Assembly: GCF_002920635.1 (NCBI RefSeq)
Contig: NZ_PQSR01000065.1
Span: 1-45,157, forward strand
Reading direction: 5' to 3'
DNA length: 45,157 nt
DNA from: Streptomyces sp. Ru72
GTDB lineage: Bacteria; Actinomycetota; Actinomycetes; Streptomycetales; Streptomycetaceae
The notes under the pieces are model-generated. The model had not been told where the DNA came from, made no database searches, and worked only from the letters and a program-made list of their open reading frames with translations. Shown here piece by piece: positions 1 to 7,826 of the stretch (position 1 is its first letter; each line of letters begins with the position of its first letter). The translations under genes were made by a program, and so were the position numbers.

Positions 1-427
1 TATCCCCTGTGTGCCTTGCTGGGTGCCTTGGGTGGACGGTCACCGTGGGAGGGGGCGGGCGGGTGCGACAGGGCACACCGTGGCGTGATTCACCGCTCCC
101 ACGGACGTGCCTCCTGTCCGAAGCACTGAGTCGCGCCTGCCCGGGCGCATTCGCCGCAAACACCGGTCTTCGGAAAGTCTTCGGCCCGGTCTCGGCGCGC
201 CGCGGACGACGCATCGCGCGGGAGCCTGCCGCCTCCCCGGCGCCCCCGGGCGGCTCGCAGACCGGCGCCCCGTTCGGCTCGCAGGCGTGCCCGGCCCCCC
301 ACGCCCCGACACCTCACGGTCTCGCCGTGCCCGCGGGCTCACCGTCGGGCGGCAGGTTTTCCCCGCACCGGCCGGGTGACTCGACAGGTGCGATCCCTAC
401 GCCCCCTCTTCCCACGGGAGGTTCCCG
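1..427. other. Intergenic region before the ThDP enzyme gene
   Basis: No convincing gene is visible. The open frames here on both strands have no ribosome binding site and read as Arg/Pro/Gly-rich sequence typical of GC-rich non-coding frames. Positions 226-234 and 349-355 hold distant complementary CCTGCCGCC/GGCGGCAGG-like arms, too far apart to call a hairpin. The last 75 bases contain the promoter candidate at 356-379 and the ribosome binding site of the next gene (GGGAGG at about 416-421). Confidence 0.6.
356..379 (+). promoter_or_regulatory. Candidate sigma-B-type promoter of the ThDP enzyme gene
   Basis: GTTT at 356-359, 14 bases, then GGGTGA at 374-379. The Streptomyces sigma-B family is known to prefer GTTT or GNNT, a 14-16 base spacer and GGGTAC/T. 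The -35 is a full match and the -10 differs at its fifth position. Three better -10 matches occur upstream of neighbouring genes, which supports the reading. Confidence 0.35.
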
Positions 428-2227
428 ATGGCCACCAAGGTCGCCGACCACGTCCTGGCGCGCTTGCGCGAGTGGGGCGTGGAGCACGTCTTCGGCTACC
501 CCGGCGACGGCATCAACGGACTGCTCGCCGCCTGGGGCCGCGCCGAGGACCGGCCCCGGTTCCTGCAGGCGCGGCACGAGGAGATGGCCGCGTTCGAGGC
601 GGTCGGCTACGCCAAGTTCAGCGGCCGTCTCGGTGTGTGCGCGGCCACCTCGGGACCCGGCGCGATCCACCTGCTGAACGGCCTGTACGACGCCAAGCTC
701 GACCACGTGCCCGTGCTCGCGCTGGTCGGCCAGACGCACCGCACGGCGATGGGTGGCTCCTACCAGCAGGAAGTCGACCTGCACACCCTCTTCAAGGACG
801 TGGCATCGGACTTCGTGGAGACCGTGATGGTCCCCGAGCAGCTGCCGAACGTCCTCGACCGCGCGATCCGCACCGCCTACGCGCGCCGCGCCCCCACGGC
901 CCTGATCATCCCCGGAGACGTGCAGGAGCTGGACTACTCGCCGCCGACGCACGAGTTCAAGATGGTGCCCTCCAGCCTCGGCCGCAGCGCCTGGACGGCG
1001 GTCCCCTCGCAGGAGTCCCTGGAGAAGGCCGCGGAGGTCCTCAACGCCGGCGACAAGGTGGCCGTCCTGATCGGCCAGGGCGCGGCCGGCGCGGTGACCG
1101 AGGTGCAGCAGATCGCCGAGCTGCTGGGCGCGGGGGTGGCGAAGGCGCTGCTCGGCAAGGACGTGCTCAGCGACGAGCTGCCGTACGTCACCGGTTCGAT
1201 CGGTCTGCTGGGCACCCGCCCGTCGTACGAGCTGATGCGCGACTGCGACACCCTGCTCACCATCGGCTCCTCGTTCCCGTACACGCAGTTCATGCCGGAA
1301 TTCGGCAAGGCCCGGGCCGTCCAGATCGACATCGACCCGCACATGATCGGCATGCGCTACCCGTACGAGGTGAACCTCGTCGGCGACGCCAGGGCGACCC
1401 TGCAGCGCCTGATCCCGCTGCTGGACAAGGACCGTGGCCGCGAGTGGTTCGAGACCGTGTGCGCGAACGTGTCCCGCTGGCACGAGGTCATGCAGAAGCG
1501 GGCGGAGCTGTCCGCCGACCCGATCAACCCGGAGTACGTGGCCCGCGCCCTGGACCCGATGCTCCCGCAGAACGCGATCGTCACCTCCGACTCGGGTTCG
1601 GTGGCGAACTGGTACGCGCGGCACCTGACGATGCGGCCGGGTATGCGCGGGTCGCTGTCCGGGACGCTCGCGACGATGGGCAGCGGGGTCCCGTATGCGA
1701 TCGGCGCGAAGTTCGCCCACCCGGACCGGCCGGTGATCGCGCTGGTCGGTGACGGCGCGATGCAGATGAACGGCCTCGCGGAGATGATCACGGCGGCGAA
1801 GTACAAGGACCGCTGGGAGGATCCGCGGCTGGTGGTGGGCGTGTGGAACAACCACGACCTCAACCAGGTGACGTGGGAGATGCGCGCGATGGAGGGCGCC
1901 CCGTCGTTCCTGCCGTCGCAGGAGATCCCCGACGTGCAGTACGCCGCTTTCGCCCGCTCCCTGGGCCTTACCGGCATCCGGGTGGAGAAGCCGGAGGACG
2001 TCGAGGCGGGCTGGCGCGCGGGCCTGGAGGCGGACGGCCCGGCGGTCGTCGAGTTCCTGACCGACCCGGCGGTGCCGCCGATCCCGCCGCACGCCAGCTG
2101 GGAGCAGATGCAGGCCACGGCGGCCTCGATCCTGAAGGGCGACGCGGACCGCGCCGGGATGATCCGCCAGGGGTTCAAGGCGAAGGTGCAGGAGTTCCTG
2201 CCCGGACGCGGCGACAAGGAGTCGTGA
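428..2227 (+). CDS. Thiamine-diphosphate enzyme of the PoxB/YdaP (pyruvate oxidase-like) type
   Basis: A 599-residue ThDP enzyme with the three-domain layout of pyruvate oxidase and acetolactate synthase. The N-terminal pyrimidine-binding domain carries the cofactor-activating Glu (RHEEMAAFEA, Glu51) and the SGPGAIHLLNGLYDAK stretch. A central domain follows (about 190-330). The C-terminal pyrophosphate-binding domain has GDGAMQMNG near residues 440-450 and the paired Asn about 27 residues later. The N-terminal wording is closest to E. coli PoxB and B. subtilis YdaP. A clear membrane-binding C-terminal helix like that of PoxB is not evident. It probably decarboxylates pyruvate or a related 2-oxo acid, but the acceptor (quinone, oxygen or phosphate) cannot be read. 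The start is set by GGGAGG 6 bases upstream. Neighbours suggest a stress or stationary-phase role. Confidence 0.85.
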   Translation: MATKVADHVLARLREWGVEHVFGYPGDGINGLLAAWGRAEDRPRFLQARHEEMAAFEAVGYAKFSGRLGVCAATSGPGAIHLLNGLYDAKLDHVPVLALVGQTHRTAMGGSYQQEVDLHTLFKDVASDFVETVMVPEQLPNVLDRAIRTAYARRAPTALIIPGDVQELDYSPPTHEFKMVPSSLGRSAWTAVPSQESLEKAAEVLNAGDKVAVLIGQGAAGAVTEVQQIAELLGAGVAKALLGKDVLSDELPYVTGSIGLLGTRPSYELMRDCDTLLTIGSSFPYTQFMPEFGKARAVQIDIDPHMIGMRYPYEVNLVGDARATLQRLIPLLDKDRGREWFETVCANVSRWHEVMQKRAELSADPINPEYVARALDPMLPQNAIVTSDSGSVANWYARHLTMRPGMRGSLSGTLATMGSGVPYAIGAKFAHPDRPVIALVGDGAMQMNGLAEMITAAKYKDRWEDPRLVVGVWNNHDLNQVTWEMRAMEGAPSFLPSQEIPDVQYAAFARSLGLTGIRVEKPEDVEAGWRAGLEADGPAVVEFLTDPAVPPIPPHASWEQMQATAASILKGDADRAGMIRQGFKAKVQEFLPGRGDKES

Positions 2228-2245
2228 GGAGCCGTATCGAGGGTC

Positions 2246-2290
2246 CGACACGGCCGAAAGCGGACCATCACCTGTGGGGCGGCCGTGTCG
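2246..2290 (+). terminator. Possible hairpin terminator or attenuator
   Basis: Perfect 11-base inverted repeat (2246-2256 with 2280-2290) and a 23-base loop, lying just after the ThDP gene. There is no U-run, as usual in Streptomyces. The right arm overlaps the candidate promoter of the next gene. Confidence 0.4.
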
Positions 2291-2309
2291 ACCGCCGCCC
2301 CTCGGGTAC
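2285..2309 (+). promoter_or_regulatory. Candidate sigma-B-type promoter of the DUF2795-like gene
   Basis: GTGT at 2285-2288, 15 bases, then GGGTAC at 2304-2309. This fits the GNNT-N14-16-GGGTAY pattern known for Streptomyces sigma-B. The start codon lies 31 bases downstream, leaving room for a short leader with its own ribosome binding site. Confidence 0.45.
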
Positions 2310-2340
2310 ACGCGGGGCCACGCGACATATGGAGGGACTC

Positions 2341-2733
2341 ATGCAGCGAGGCAGCGACCGCCTGAACGTCCACCGCGACGACGAGATGAAGCACGAACTC
2401 CAGGGGCTGCTGCGCTCGGGCCACCCGACGCGCACCGAGGAGTGGCACGACCCCGAGCCGACCGCCGACGACGACCCGGCGGTGTGGGCCGGTCCGGTGA
2501 TTCCGGGCGGCGCGCGGTCCGTGGCCGATGTGCGCTTCGAGCTGGCGCGGATCCTGGGGCGTACGGCGTTCCCGGGCCGCCCGCCCGAGCTGATCGACGC
2601 CCTGCGCCGCCACCACGCCCCCGACGCGCTGGTCGCTCCCCTGGAGCGGCTGCCGCGCTCGTCGCGCTACGCCAACGCACAGGAGCTCGCCGAGGCGATC
2701 GTGGGCGGCGAAGGGGCGGGCCGGAGCGCATAG
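2341..2733 (+). CDS. Small DUF2795-like protein
   Basis: A 130-residue acidic, soluble protein with no signal peptide or membrane segment. The C-terminal half (about 58-122) contains VADVRFELARILGRTAFPG followed by a helical stretch ending SSRYANAQELAEAI. This resembles the actinobacterial DUF2795 fold, short helical proteins of unknown function often found beside stress genes. The start is chosen because GGAGGG lies 5-6 bases upstream; an in-frame ATG at 2329 overlaps that site and is less likely. No catalytic residues can be named. It sits between the ThDP enzyme and the CBS protein, each with its own candidate stress promoter. Confidence 0.7.
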   Translation: MQRGSDRLNVHRDDEMKHELQGLLRSGHPTRTEEWHDPEPTADDDPAVWAGPVIPGGARSVADVRFELARILGRTAFPGRPPELIDALRRHHAPDALVAPLERLPRSSRYANAQELAEAIVGGEGAGRSA

Positions 2734-2752
2734 GCGTCCGAGGCGCGGGTAC
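2728..2752 (+). promoter_or_regulatory. Candidate sigma-B-type promoter of the CBS operon
   Basis: GCAT at 2728-2731, 15 bases, then GGGTAC at 2747-2752. The -10 is a full match. The -35 fits only the relaxed GNNT form. It would give a leader of about 60 bases. Confidence 0.35.
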
Positions 2753-2820
2753 TGCGGGCGTCGTCCCGTCGACACACCCACCCCCTGCCGGCCGGGGGAA
2801 GCAGGAAAGGACAGCAGGGC

Positions 2821-3261
2821 ATGGCTGATTTCGTCAGGGAGGTCATGACGCCGGGCGTCGTGGCGGTCCTCCCGGACGCCTCACTGGTGGAGGCGGCGCA
2901 GCTGATGCGCGCCGAGGACATCGGGGACGTCCTGGTCGCCGAGGGCGGTCGCGTCGTCGGTGTGCTCACGGACCGTGACATCGCGCTGCGGGCCGTCGCT
3001 GACGGCGCCGACCCGCTGACCGTGAGCGCCCGTGCGGTGTGCACTCCCGAGCCTGTGGTGGTCGGCCCCGGCGATCCGGTGTCCACGGCCGTGGACCTCA
3101 TGCGCGGGCACGCCGTCCGCCGGCTGCCGGTCGTCGAGGACGGCCGGCCGGTGGGCATGGTGAGCCTGGGCGACCTGGCCGTCGCGCAGGACCCGACGTC
3201 GGTGCTCGCCGACATCAGCCAGGCCGAGCCCGGAGGCGGGCGCGGCGGGGCGCCCGCGTGA
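2821..3261 (+). CDS. CBS-domain protein (two CBS repeats)
   Basis: A 146-residue protein made of two CBS motifs and little else. The first (about 5-60) ends GVLTDRDIALRAVADG; the second (about 72-132) ends GMVSLGDLAVAQDP. Free-standing CBS pairs usually bind adenosine nucleotides or act as energy sensors. M. tuberculosis Hrp1, of the hypoxic response, is a well-known protein of this type and size. The ligand cannot be read here. The start ATG follows GGAAAGGACAGCAGGGC, which contains an A/G-rich ribosome binding site. The stop codon overlaps the GTG of the next gene by 4 bases, so the two are translationally coupled and may act together. Confidence 0.9.
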   Translation: MADFVREVMTPGVVAVLPDASLVEAAQLMRAEDIGDVLVAEGGRVVGVLTDRDIALRAVADGADPLTVSARAVCTPEPVVVGPGDPVSTAVDLMRGHAVRRLPVVEDGRPVGMVSLGDLAVAQDPTSVLADISQAEPGGGRGGAPA

Positions 3262-3956
3262 GCCGCCGCCGGGGCCGGGCCGACCGCGTCAGTGCGTACG
3301 GCGCCACCGTGGACGTCGGCGACGCGACGACCCGCTACCTGCTGTACGGGCTGTTGCCGTTCTGGTTCGCGCCGGGCCTCGCCGACTGGGTGATGCACCG
3401 GCGCACCGGGATCGAGGACACCTCCGGCACGAAGGAGTCGTTGATCCACGCGCTGATGATGACCGAGGTGGGCGTGCCCATCGCGCTCACCCTGCGCTAC
3501 GAGGTCAATCCGTTGCTGCTGTGCGCGCAGTTGGCCGGGACCGCGGTGCACGAGGCGACCGCGCTGTGGGACGTGCGCACCGCCGAGGACAGCGACCGCG
3601 AGGTCAAGCCGGTGGAGCAGCACATCCACAGCTTCCTGGAGTCGCTGCCGTTCGCGGCGCTCGCCGCGCTCGGATGTCTGCACGCCGACCAGGTGCGGTC
3701 GCTGCTGCGCGGCGGCCGGGGCGACCCGCGCGCGTGGCGGCTGGTGCGGCGGCGCCGTCCGCTGCCACGGGGCTATGTCCTGGGCATCGTGGCGGCGATC
3801 GGTGCGTGCGTGGCCCTGCCCTACGGCGAGGAGTTGCTGCGCTGTGTCCGGGCCGCCCGGCGCCGGGCACGCGACGAGAAGGCGCGGGAGGAGGCGGGCG
3901 ACGAGGCCGTGTGGCATGCGGCCGTACGGCACGCACAGGCAGAGAAAGGACTGTGA
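3258..3956 (+). CDS. Uncharacterised membrane protein with conserved-looking His/Asp/Glu residues
   Basis: A 232-residue protein. Hydrophobic segments lie near 27-42, 64-95, 126-145 and 172-190. Acidic and histidine residues cluster at the membrane borders: Asp43-His47 (DWVMHRR), Glu53, Glu60-His64, Glu70, His98-Glu99 (HEATALWD) and Glu120-His122-His124-Glu128 (EQHIHSFLE). The spacing looks like a membrane metal site. Similar proteobacterial proteins are, as I recall, often labelled diguanylate cyclase, but no GGDEF domain is present. I cannot name a function. The GTG start overlaps the stop of the CBS gene, and the next gene follows with almost no gap, so this is the middle gene of a three-gene operon. 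Confidence 0.75.
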   Translation: MSRRRGRADRVSAYGATVDVGDATTRYLLYGLLPFWFAPGLADWVMHRRTGIEDTSGTKESLIHALMMTEVGVPIALTLRYEVNPLLLCAQLAGTAVHEATALWDVRTAEDSDREVKPVEQHIHSFLESLPFAALAALGCLHADQVRSLLRGGRGDPRAWRLVRRRRPLPRGYVLGIVAAIGACVALPYGEELLRCVRAARRRARDEKAREEAGDEAVWHAAVRHAQAEKGL

Positions 3957-3961
3957 ACATC

Positions 3962-4501
3962 ATGCGTATCGCGTTCCTGACCGCGCCCGAGGGCGTGGAG
4001 CAGGTGGAACTCACCGAGCCCTGGCAGGCGGTGAAGGACGCCGGCCACCAGCCGGTCCTGGTGTCGACGAAGCCGGGACAGGTGCAGGCGTTCCATCACC
4101 TGGACAAGGCGGACACCTTCCCGGTGGATGCGGTGGTCGGTGAGGTGCAGGCCGAGTCCTTCGACGGGCTGGTGCTGCCGGGCGGGGTGGCGAACCCCGA
4201 CTTCCTGCGGATGGACGAGAAGGCGGTCGGGTTCGTCCGCGCGTTCTTCGAGCAGGGACGGCCGGTCGCGGCGATCTGCCACGGCCCGTGGACGCTGATC
4301 GAGGCCGACGTCGTACGGGGCCGCACCCTGACCTCGTGGCCGAGCCTGAGGACGGACGTCCGCAACGCGGGCGGCACCTGGGTCGACGAGCAGGTGCACA
4401 TCGACCGCGACGGCAACCTGCTGATCACCAGCCGGAAGCCGGACGATCTGAAGGCGTTCGACGAGGCGATCCTGACGGAGTTCACCGGCCGGAACACCTG
4501 A
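3962..4501 (+). CDS. DJ-1/PfpI family protein (type 1 glutamine amidotransferase fold)
   Basis: A 179-residue cytoplasmic protein. The nucleophile elbow AICHGPWTLIEADVVRG places the catalytic Cys and His side by side, as in PfpI and YhbO, with GLVLPGGVANPDFLR before it. Members act as stress-related peptidases, chaperones or deglycases for methylglyoxal damage; which applies here cannot be read. The ATG at 3962 is preferred, with AAAGGA 11 bases upstream. The in-frame GTG at 3953 overlaps the stop of the membrane-protein gene but leaves only 2 bases to the same site. It is the last gene of the CBS operon. A 12-base direct repeat (4492-4503 and 4508-4519) spans the stop codon. Confidence 0.88.
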   Translation: MRIAFLTAPEGVEQVELTEPWQAVKDAGHQPVLVSTKPGQVQAFHHLDKADTFPVDAVVGEVQAESFDGLVLPGGVANPDFLRMDEKAVGFVRAFFEQGRPVAAICHGPWTLIEADVVRGRTLTSWPSLRTDVRNAGGTWVDEQVHIDRDGNLLITSRKPDDLKAFDEAILTEFTGRNT

Positions 4502-4566
4502 ACGCTTGAACACCTGAACCGCTGGAACAACCCATGAGCATCGCCCGACCGGCGGAACACGCGGAA

Positions 4567-4610
4567 AGGACCCGCCCCGCGGCCCCGACGGGGGCTGCGG
4601 GGCGGGTCCT
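4567..4610. terminator. Strong bidirectional terminator
   Basis: A 20-bp stem (4567-4586 with 4591-4610, one G-T pair) and a GACG loop. It lies between the convergent PfpI and DUF6158-like genes and probably ends transcription from both sides. Confidence 0.9.
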
Positions 4611-4621
4611 CGCGCAGGCGG

Positions 4622-4879
4622 TCAGCGGGTCGGTTCGGCTTCCTGGGCTTCTTCACAGGTGCCGCGCTCCCGGGCGCCGTCGCGGGTGCGGCCGGCCGCG
4701 GTCGGGCGGCGCGGATGGCGGCGGAGATATTCGCCCTCCAGTTGCGCCATCCGGTCGTTGTGCGCGCGCAGCGCGTCGTTCGAGCCGTAGAGCAGCGTGT
4801 CGTGGCGCGTGCGGTGGATCGTCTCCAGCTCCTTCATGAGCTGCTGGTCGGTCAGCCGGCCCGGGTCGACTCCGGTCAT
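4622..4879 (-). CDS. Small DUF6158-like protein
   Basis: An 85-residue hydrophilic protein starting MTGVDPGRLTDQQLMKELET and continuing with a long helical stretch (about 10-55) of the pattern seen in short actinobacterial proteins of the DUF6158 type. The C-terminal 30 residues are Arg/Glu-rich and probably disordered. It has no signal peptide or membrane segment, and its function is unknown. The longer upstream reading to 5035 is rejected because it would run through the divergent gene's start and promoter. It is divergent from the Rv2629-like gene, with 88 bases between them. Confidence 0.65.
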   Translation of the reverse strand: MTGVDPGRLTDQQLMKELETIHRTRHDTLLYGSNDALRAHNDRMAQLEGEYLRRHPRRPTAAGRTRDGARERGTCEEAQEAEPTR

Positions 4880-4898
4880 TGGTGGTACCCCGCTCGTC

Positions 4899-4923
4899 GT
4901 GTTCGTCGGTGCGGTCCGGGTAC
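4899..4923 (+). promoter_or_regulatory. Candidate sigma-B-type promoter of the Rv2629-like gene
   Basis: GTGT at 4899-4902, 15 bases, GGGTAC at 4918-4923: the same spacing as the sites at 2285 and 2728. The start codon is 45 bases downstream. Confidence 0.45.
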
Positions 4924-4967
4924 CCGCCCGGAAAAGCAATACCCCGAGCGGCATCCGGGAGGGAGCC

Positions 4968-6074
4968 ATGGATCTCGCCTTTCTCCATCCACTGTACGAA
5001 CATCCCGGCCCCTGGGCCTCCGTATACGTCGACACCTCCCGTCATACGGAGTCCACGCCTCACGAACGCTCCCTGACCGCTCAGTCCCTGTACCGGGAGC
5101 TCGCCGAGCAGGGCGCGGACGAGCCGACGTGCCGGGCCGTGCAGTCCGCGGTCGAGGACCTGGCCCACTCCCCCGAGCCGCACGGCAGGGCCCTGTTCGC
5201 CCGTGCGGGTGAGGTCGTCCTCGATCCGCCGCTGGCCGCGCCGCCGCGGGGCTCCTCCGCGCAGTGGGCCACGCTGCCGCACACGGCGCCGCTGCTCGAG
5301 CTCGCGAACGAGGAGCCGGTGTGCGTGGTGGCGTACATCGACCGCAAGGGCGCCGAGTTCGAGCTGCGCGGGGCCCTGGGCAGCCGGCAGGCCGGGTCGG
5401 TGACCGGGAAGCAGCATCCGCTGCACCGTACGAGCAGCGCCGACTGGTCGGTGCGCCACTTCCAGCTGCGTGTGGAGAACACCTGGGAGCACAACGCGGC
5501 GGAGATCGCGGACGCGCTCGCCGTCTGCCAGGAGGAGACCGGCGCCGACCTGGTGGTCCTGGTCGGCGAGGAGCGCGAACGGCGCTCGGTGCACGAGCGG
5601 CTGCCGCGCCGGCTGCAGGACCAGGTGGCCGAGACGAGGCACGGTGCGGGCAGCCGGCTGCTGGACGAGGAGGTGGAGCGGATCCGCACCGAGCATGTGC
5701 AGCACCGCGCCGAGCAGGAGCTGGAGCGCTTCCTGGCCGCCCGGACGCCGGACGAGGAGGGTCGTGCGGGCGCGGTCGAGGGCGTGCCGGCGGTGATCGA
5801 GGCGGTGCGCGAACACCGTATCGACGAGCTCCTGATCGATCCGGGCGGCCCGGACACCCGCCGTGAGGTGTGGATCGGCGAGGACCCGGACCAGGTCGCG
5901 GTGCGCCGCACGGACCTCAAGGCGGTGGGCGAGCGGCACGCCTGGCCGGCCCGCGCGGACGACGCGCTGCTGCGTTCCGCGGTGGAGACGGGCGCGGCGG
6001 CCGTCTCGGTGACGGCCGCCGGGAGCCAGGAAGGCCCGGTGGGCGGAGTGGGCGCGCTGCTGCGCTGGGCGTAG
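4968..6074 (+). CDS. Rv2629-like protein (Vms1/baeRF release-factor-like family)
   Basis: A 368-residue protein that matches M. tuberculosis Rv2629 (about 374 residues) along its length as I remember it. The N-terminus has a GPWASVYVDTSRHTE strand, the middle has ADWSVRHFQLRVENTW, and the C-terminus ends GGVGALLRWA against DGVGALLRYA in Rv2629. This family belongs to the eRF1/Vms1-like (baeRF) superfamily, whose eukaryotic relatives cleave peptidyl-tRNA on stalled ribosomes; hydrolase activity here is inference. Rv2629 is a DosR-regulon gene, so the stress setting fits. The start follows GGGAGGGA about 5 bases upstream; the earlier in-frame ATG at 4797 would cross the divergent gene. Confidence 0.85.
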   Translation: MDLAFLHPLYEHPGPWASVYVDTSRHTESTPHERSLTAQSLYRELAEQGADEPTCRAVQSAVEDLAHSPEPHGRALFARAGEVVLDPPLAAPPRGSSAQWATLPHTAPLLELANEEPVCVVAYIDRKGAEFELRGALGSRQAGSVTGKQHPLHRTSSADWSVRHFQLRVENTWEHNAAEIADALAVCQEETGADLVVLVGEERERRSVHERLPRRLQDQVAETRHGAGSRLLDEEVERIRTEHVQHRAEQELERFLAARTPDEEGRAGAVEGVPAVIEAVREHRIDELLIDPGGPDTRREVWIGEDPDQVAVRRTDLKAVGERHAWPARADDALLRSAVETGAAAVSVTAAGSQEGPVGGVGALLRWA

Positions 6075-6077
6075 ACG

Positions 6078-6112
6078 GCACGCCTGGCTCAGGCCCCGTG
6101 CCCCGGGCGTGC
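6078..6112. terminator. Possible weak bidirectional terminator
   Basis: A 7-bp stem (6078-6084 with 6106-6112) between the convergent Rv2629-like and ABC-F genes. It is the only inverted repeat in the 40-base gap. Confidence 0.35.
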
Positions 6113-6114
6113 GC

Positions 6115-7743
6115 CTAGCGTGCGCGCTCCACTCTGCGTTCGTCCCACACCGGCTCCGAGGTCTCCCGGACCCGGCCGTCCGCGCCGAAGACCAGGTAGC
6201 GGTCGAAGGAGCGGGCGAACCAGCGGTCGTGGGTGACGGCGAGGACCGTGCCCTCGAAGCTGTCGAGCCCCTCCTGGAGAGCCTCGGCGGACTCCAGGTC
6301 GAGGTTGTCGGTCGGCTCGTCGAGCAGCAGCGCGGTCGCTCCCTCGAGTTCCAGCAGCAGGATCTGGAACCGGGCCTGCTGGCCGCCGGAGAGCCGGTCG
6401 AAGTCCTGCTCGGCCTGGCCCGTCAGCTCGTAGCGCCGCAGCCGGGACATGGCGGCGCCGCGGTCCTGGGCGTGCTCCTTCCAGAGGATGTCGAGGAGCG
6501 TGCGGCCCTGGAGCTCCGGATGGGCATGGGTCTGGGCGAAGTGGCCCGGTACGACCCGCGCGCCGAGCTTCCACTGCCCGGTGTGGGCGATGTCGTCACC
6601 GGCGAGGAGGCGCAGGAAGTGCGACTTGCCGGAGCCGTTGGAGCCGAGGACGGCGACCCGTTCGCCGTAGAAGACCTCGAGGTCGAACGGTTTCATCAGC
6701 CCGGTGAGTTCGAGACCCTGACAGGTCACGGCCCGTACGCCGGTACGGCCGCCCTTGAGCCGCATGGTGATGTTCTGCTCGCGCGGCGGCTCCGGCGGCG
6801 GGCCGACCTCCTCGAACTTCCTCAGCCGGGTCTGGGCGGCCTGATAACGGGACGACATCTCGTGGCTGACGGTCGCCGCCTGGCGGAGGTTCAGCACCAG
6901 CTTCTTCAGCTGGGCGTGCTTCTCGTCCCAGCGGCGGCGCAGCTCCTCGAAGCGGGCGAACCGCTCGCGGCGGGCATCGTGGTACGTGGCGAAGCTGCCG
7001 CCGTGCACCCAGGCGTCGGCGCCGGCCGGCCCCGGCTCCACGGTGACGATCTTCTCGGCGGCGCGGGCGAGGAGTTCGCGGTCGTGGGAGACGAACAGGA
7101 CCGTCTTGCGGGTCTCGGCCAGCCGTTCCTCGAGCCACCGCTTTCCTGGTACGTCGAGGTAGTTGTCCGGCTCGTCCAGGAGCAGGACCTCGTCGCCGCC
7201 GCGCAGCAGGGCCTCCAGGACGAGCCGTTTCTGCTCGCCGCCGGAGAGGGTGCGGACCTGACGCCACTGGGCCCTGTCGTAGGGGACGCCGAGTGCGGCG
7301 GTGGTGCAGATGTCCCACAGGGTCTCGGCGTCGTAGCCGCCGGCCTCGCCCCAGTCGGCGAGCGCCTGTGCGTAGCGGAGCTGGGCGGCCTCGTCGTCGA
7401 CGGTCATGATGCCGTGCTCGGCGGCGTCGACGGCGCGGGCCGCTTCACGGATGCGGGGCGGGGCGACCGAGACGAGGAGGTCGCGCACGGTCGTCTCGTC
7501 GCGGACGGACCCGACGAACTGCCGCATGACGCCGAGGCCGCCGGTGACGGTGACGGTGCCGGCGTGGGGCTTCAGCTCGCCGGAGAGCAGGCGCAACAGG
7601 GTGGTCTTGCCTGCGCCGTTGGGGCCGACGAGGGCGACGACGGTGCCGTCGCCGACACGGAAGGACACGTCGCCGAGCAGGGTCCTCCCGTCGGGGAGGT
7701 GGTACTCGAGGTGCGCGGCTTCAAGGTGTCCCATGGGGCGCAT
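6115..7743 (-). CDS. ABC-F family ATPase
   Basis: A 542-residue protein with two ABC domains in tandem and no membrane segment, the layout of ABC-F translation factors that act at the ribosomal E site. Domain 1 has Walker A GPNGAGKTT, signature LSGGEQKRL and Walker B VLLLDEPDNYLD. The charged inter-domain linker (about 250-310) carries RRRWDEKHAQLKKL. Domain 2 has GSNGSGKS, LSGGQQARF and LLLDEPTDNLD. Both catalytic Glu residues are present. Some members protect ribosomes from antibiotics; linker length and context do not show that here. The start at 7743 is chosen over the ATG at 7734 because of a G-rich stretch about 10 bases upstream; both are possible. It stands alone, convergent with the Rv2629-like gene. 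Confidence 0.9.
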   Translation of the reverse strand: MRPMGHLEAAHLEYHLPDGRTLLGDVSFRVGDGTVVALVGPNGAGKTTLLRLLSGELKPHAGTVTVTGGLGVMRQFVGSVRDETTVRDLLVSVAPPRIREAARAVDAAEHGIMTVDDEAAQLRYAQALADWGEAGGYDAETLWDICTTAALGVPYDRAQWRQVRTLSGGEQKRLVLEALLRGGDEVLLLDEPDNYLDVPGKRWLEERLAETRKTVLFVSHDRELLARAAEKIVTVEPGPAGADAWVHGGSFATYHDARRERFARFEELRRRWDEKHAQLKKLVLNLRQAATVSHEMSSRYQAAQTRLRKFEEVGPPPEPPREQNITMRLKGGRTGVRAVTCQGLELTGLMKPFDLEVFYGERVAVLGSNGSGKSHFLRLLAGDDIAHTGQWKLGARVVPGHFAQTHAHPELQGRTLLDILWKEHAQDRGAAMSRLRRYELTGQAEQDFDRLSGGQQARFQILLLELEGATALLLDEPTDNLDLESAEALQEGLDSFEGTVLAVTHDRWFARSFDRYLVFGADGRVRETSEPVWDERRVERAR

Positions 7744-7770
7744 TGTCAGCGGCCCCGCCGGATCCGGGCA

Positions 7771-7826
7771 AAGGGTTTTCGCCCCCGCCGCCCTACCCGT
7801 CCCGTCCCTGGGGGCTGCGCCCCCAG
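7771..7826 (+). repeat. Left arm of long imperfect inverted repeat
   Basis: Nearly the reverse complement of 8132-8185. About 35 of the first 38 positions match once one inserted base is allowed for. It encloses the rest of the repeat block. Confidence 0.75.

Noticed and set aside
314..2311. Long minus-strand open frame opposite the ThDP enzyme gene
   Set aside because: Composition is Arg/His/Gly/Val-rich with no family motifs or ribosome binding site. It mirrors the high-GC third positions of the plus-strand gene.
3953..3961. GTG start for the PfpI gene giving a three-residue longer protein
   Set aside because: It leaves only two bases to the A/G-rich ribosome binding site. The ATG at 3962 has workable spacing, although the GTGA overlap is common in this genome.
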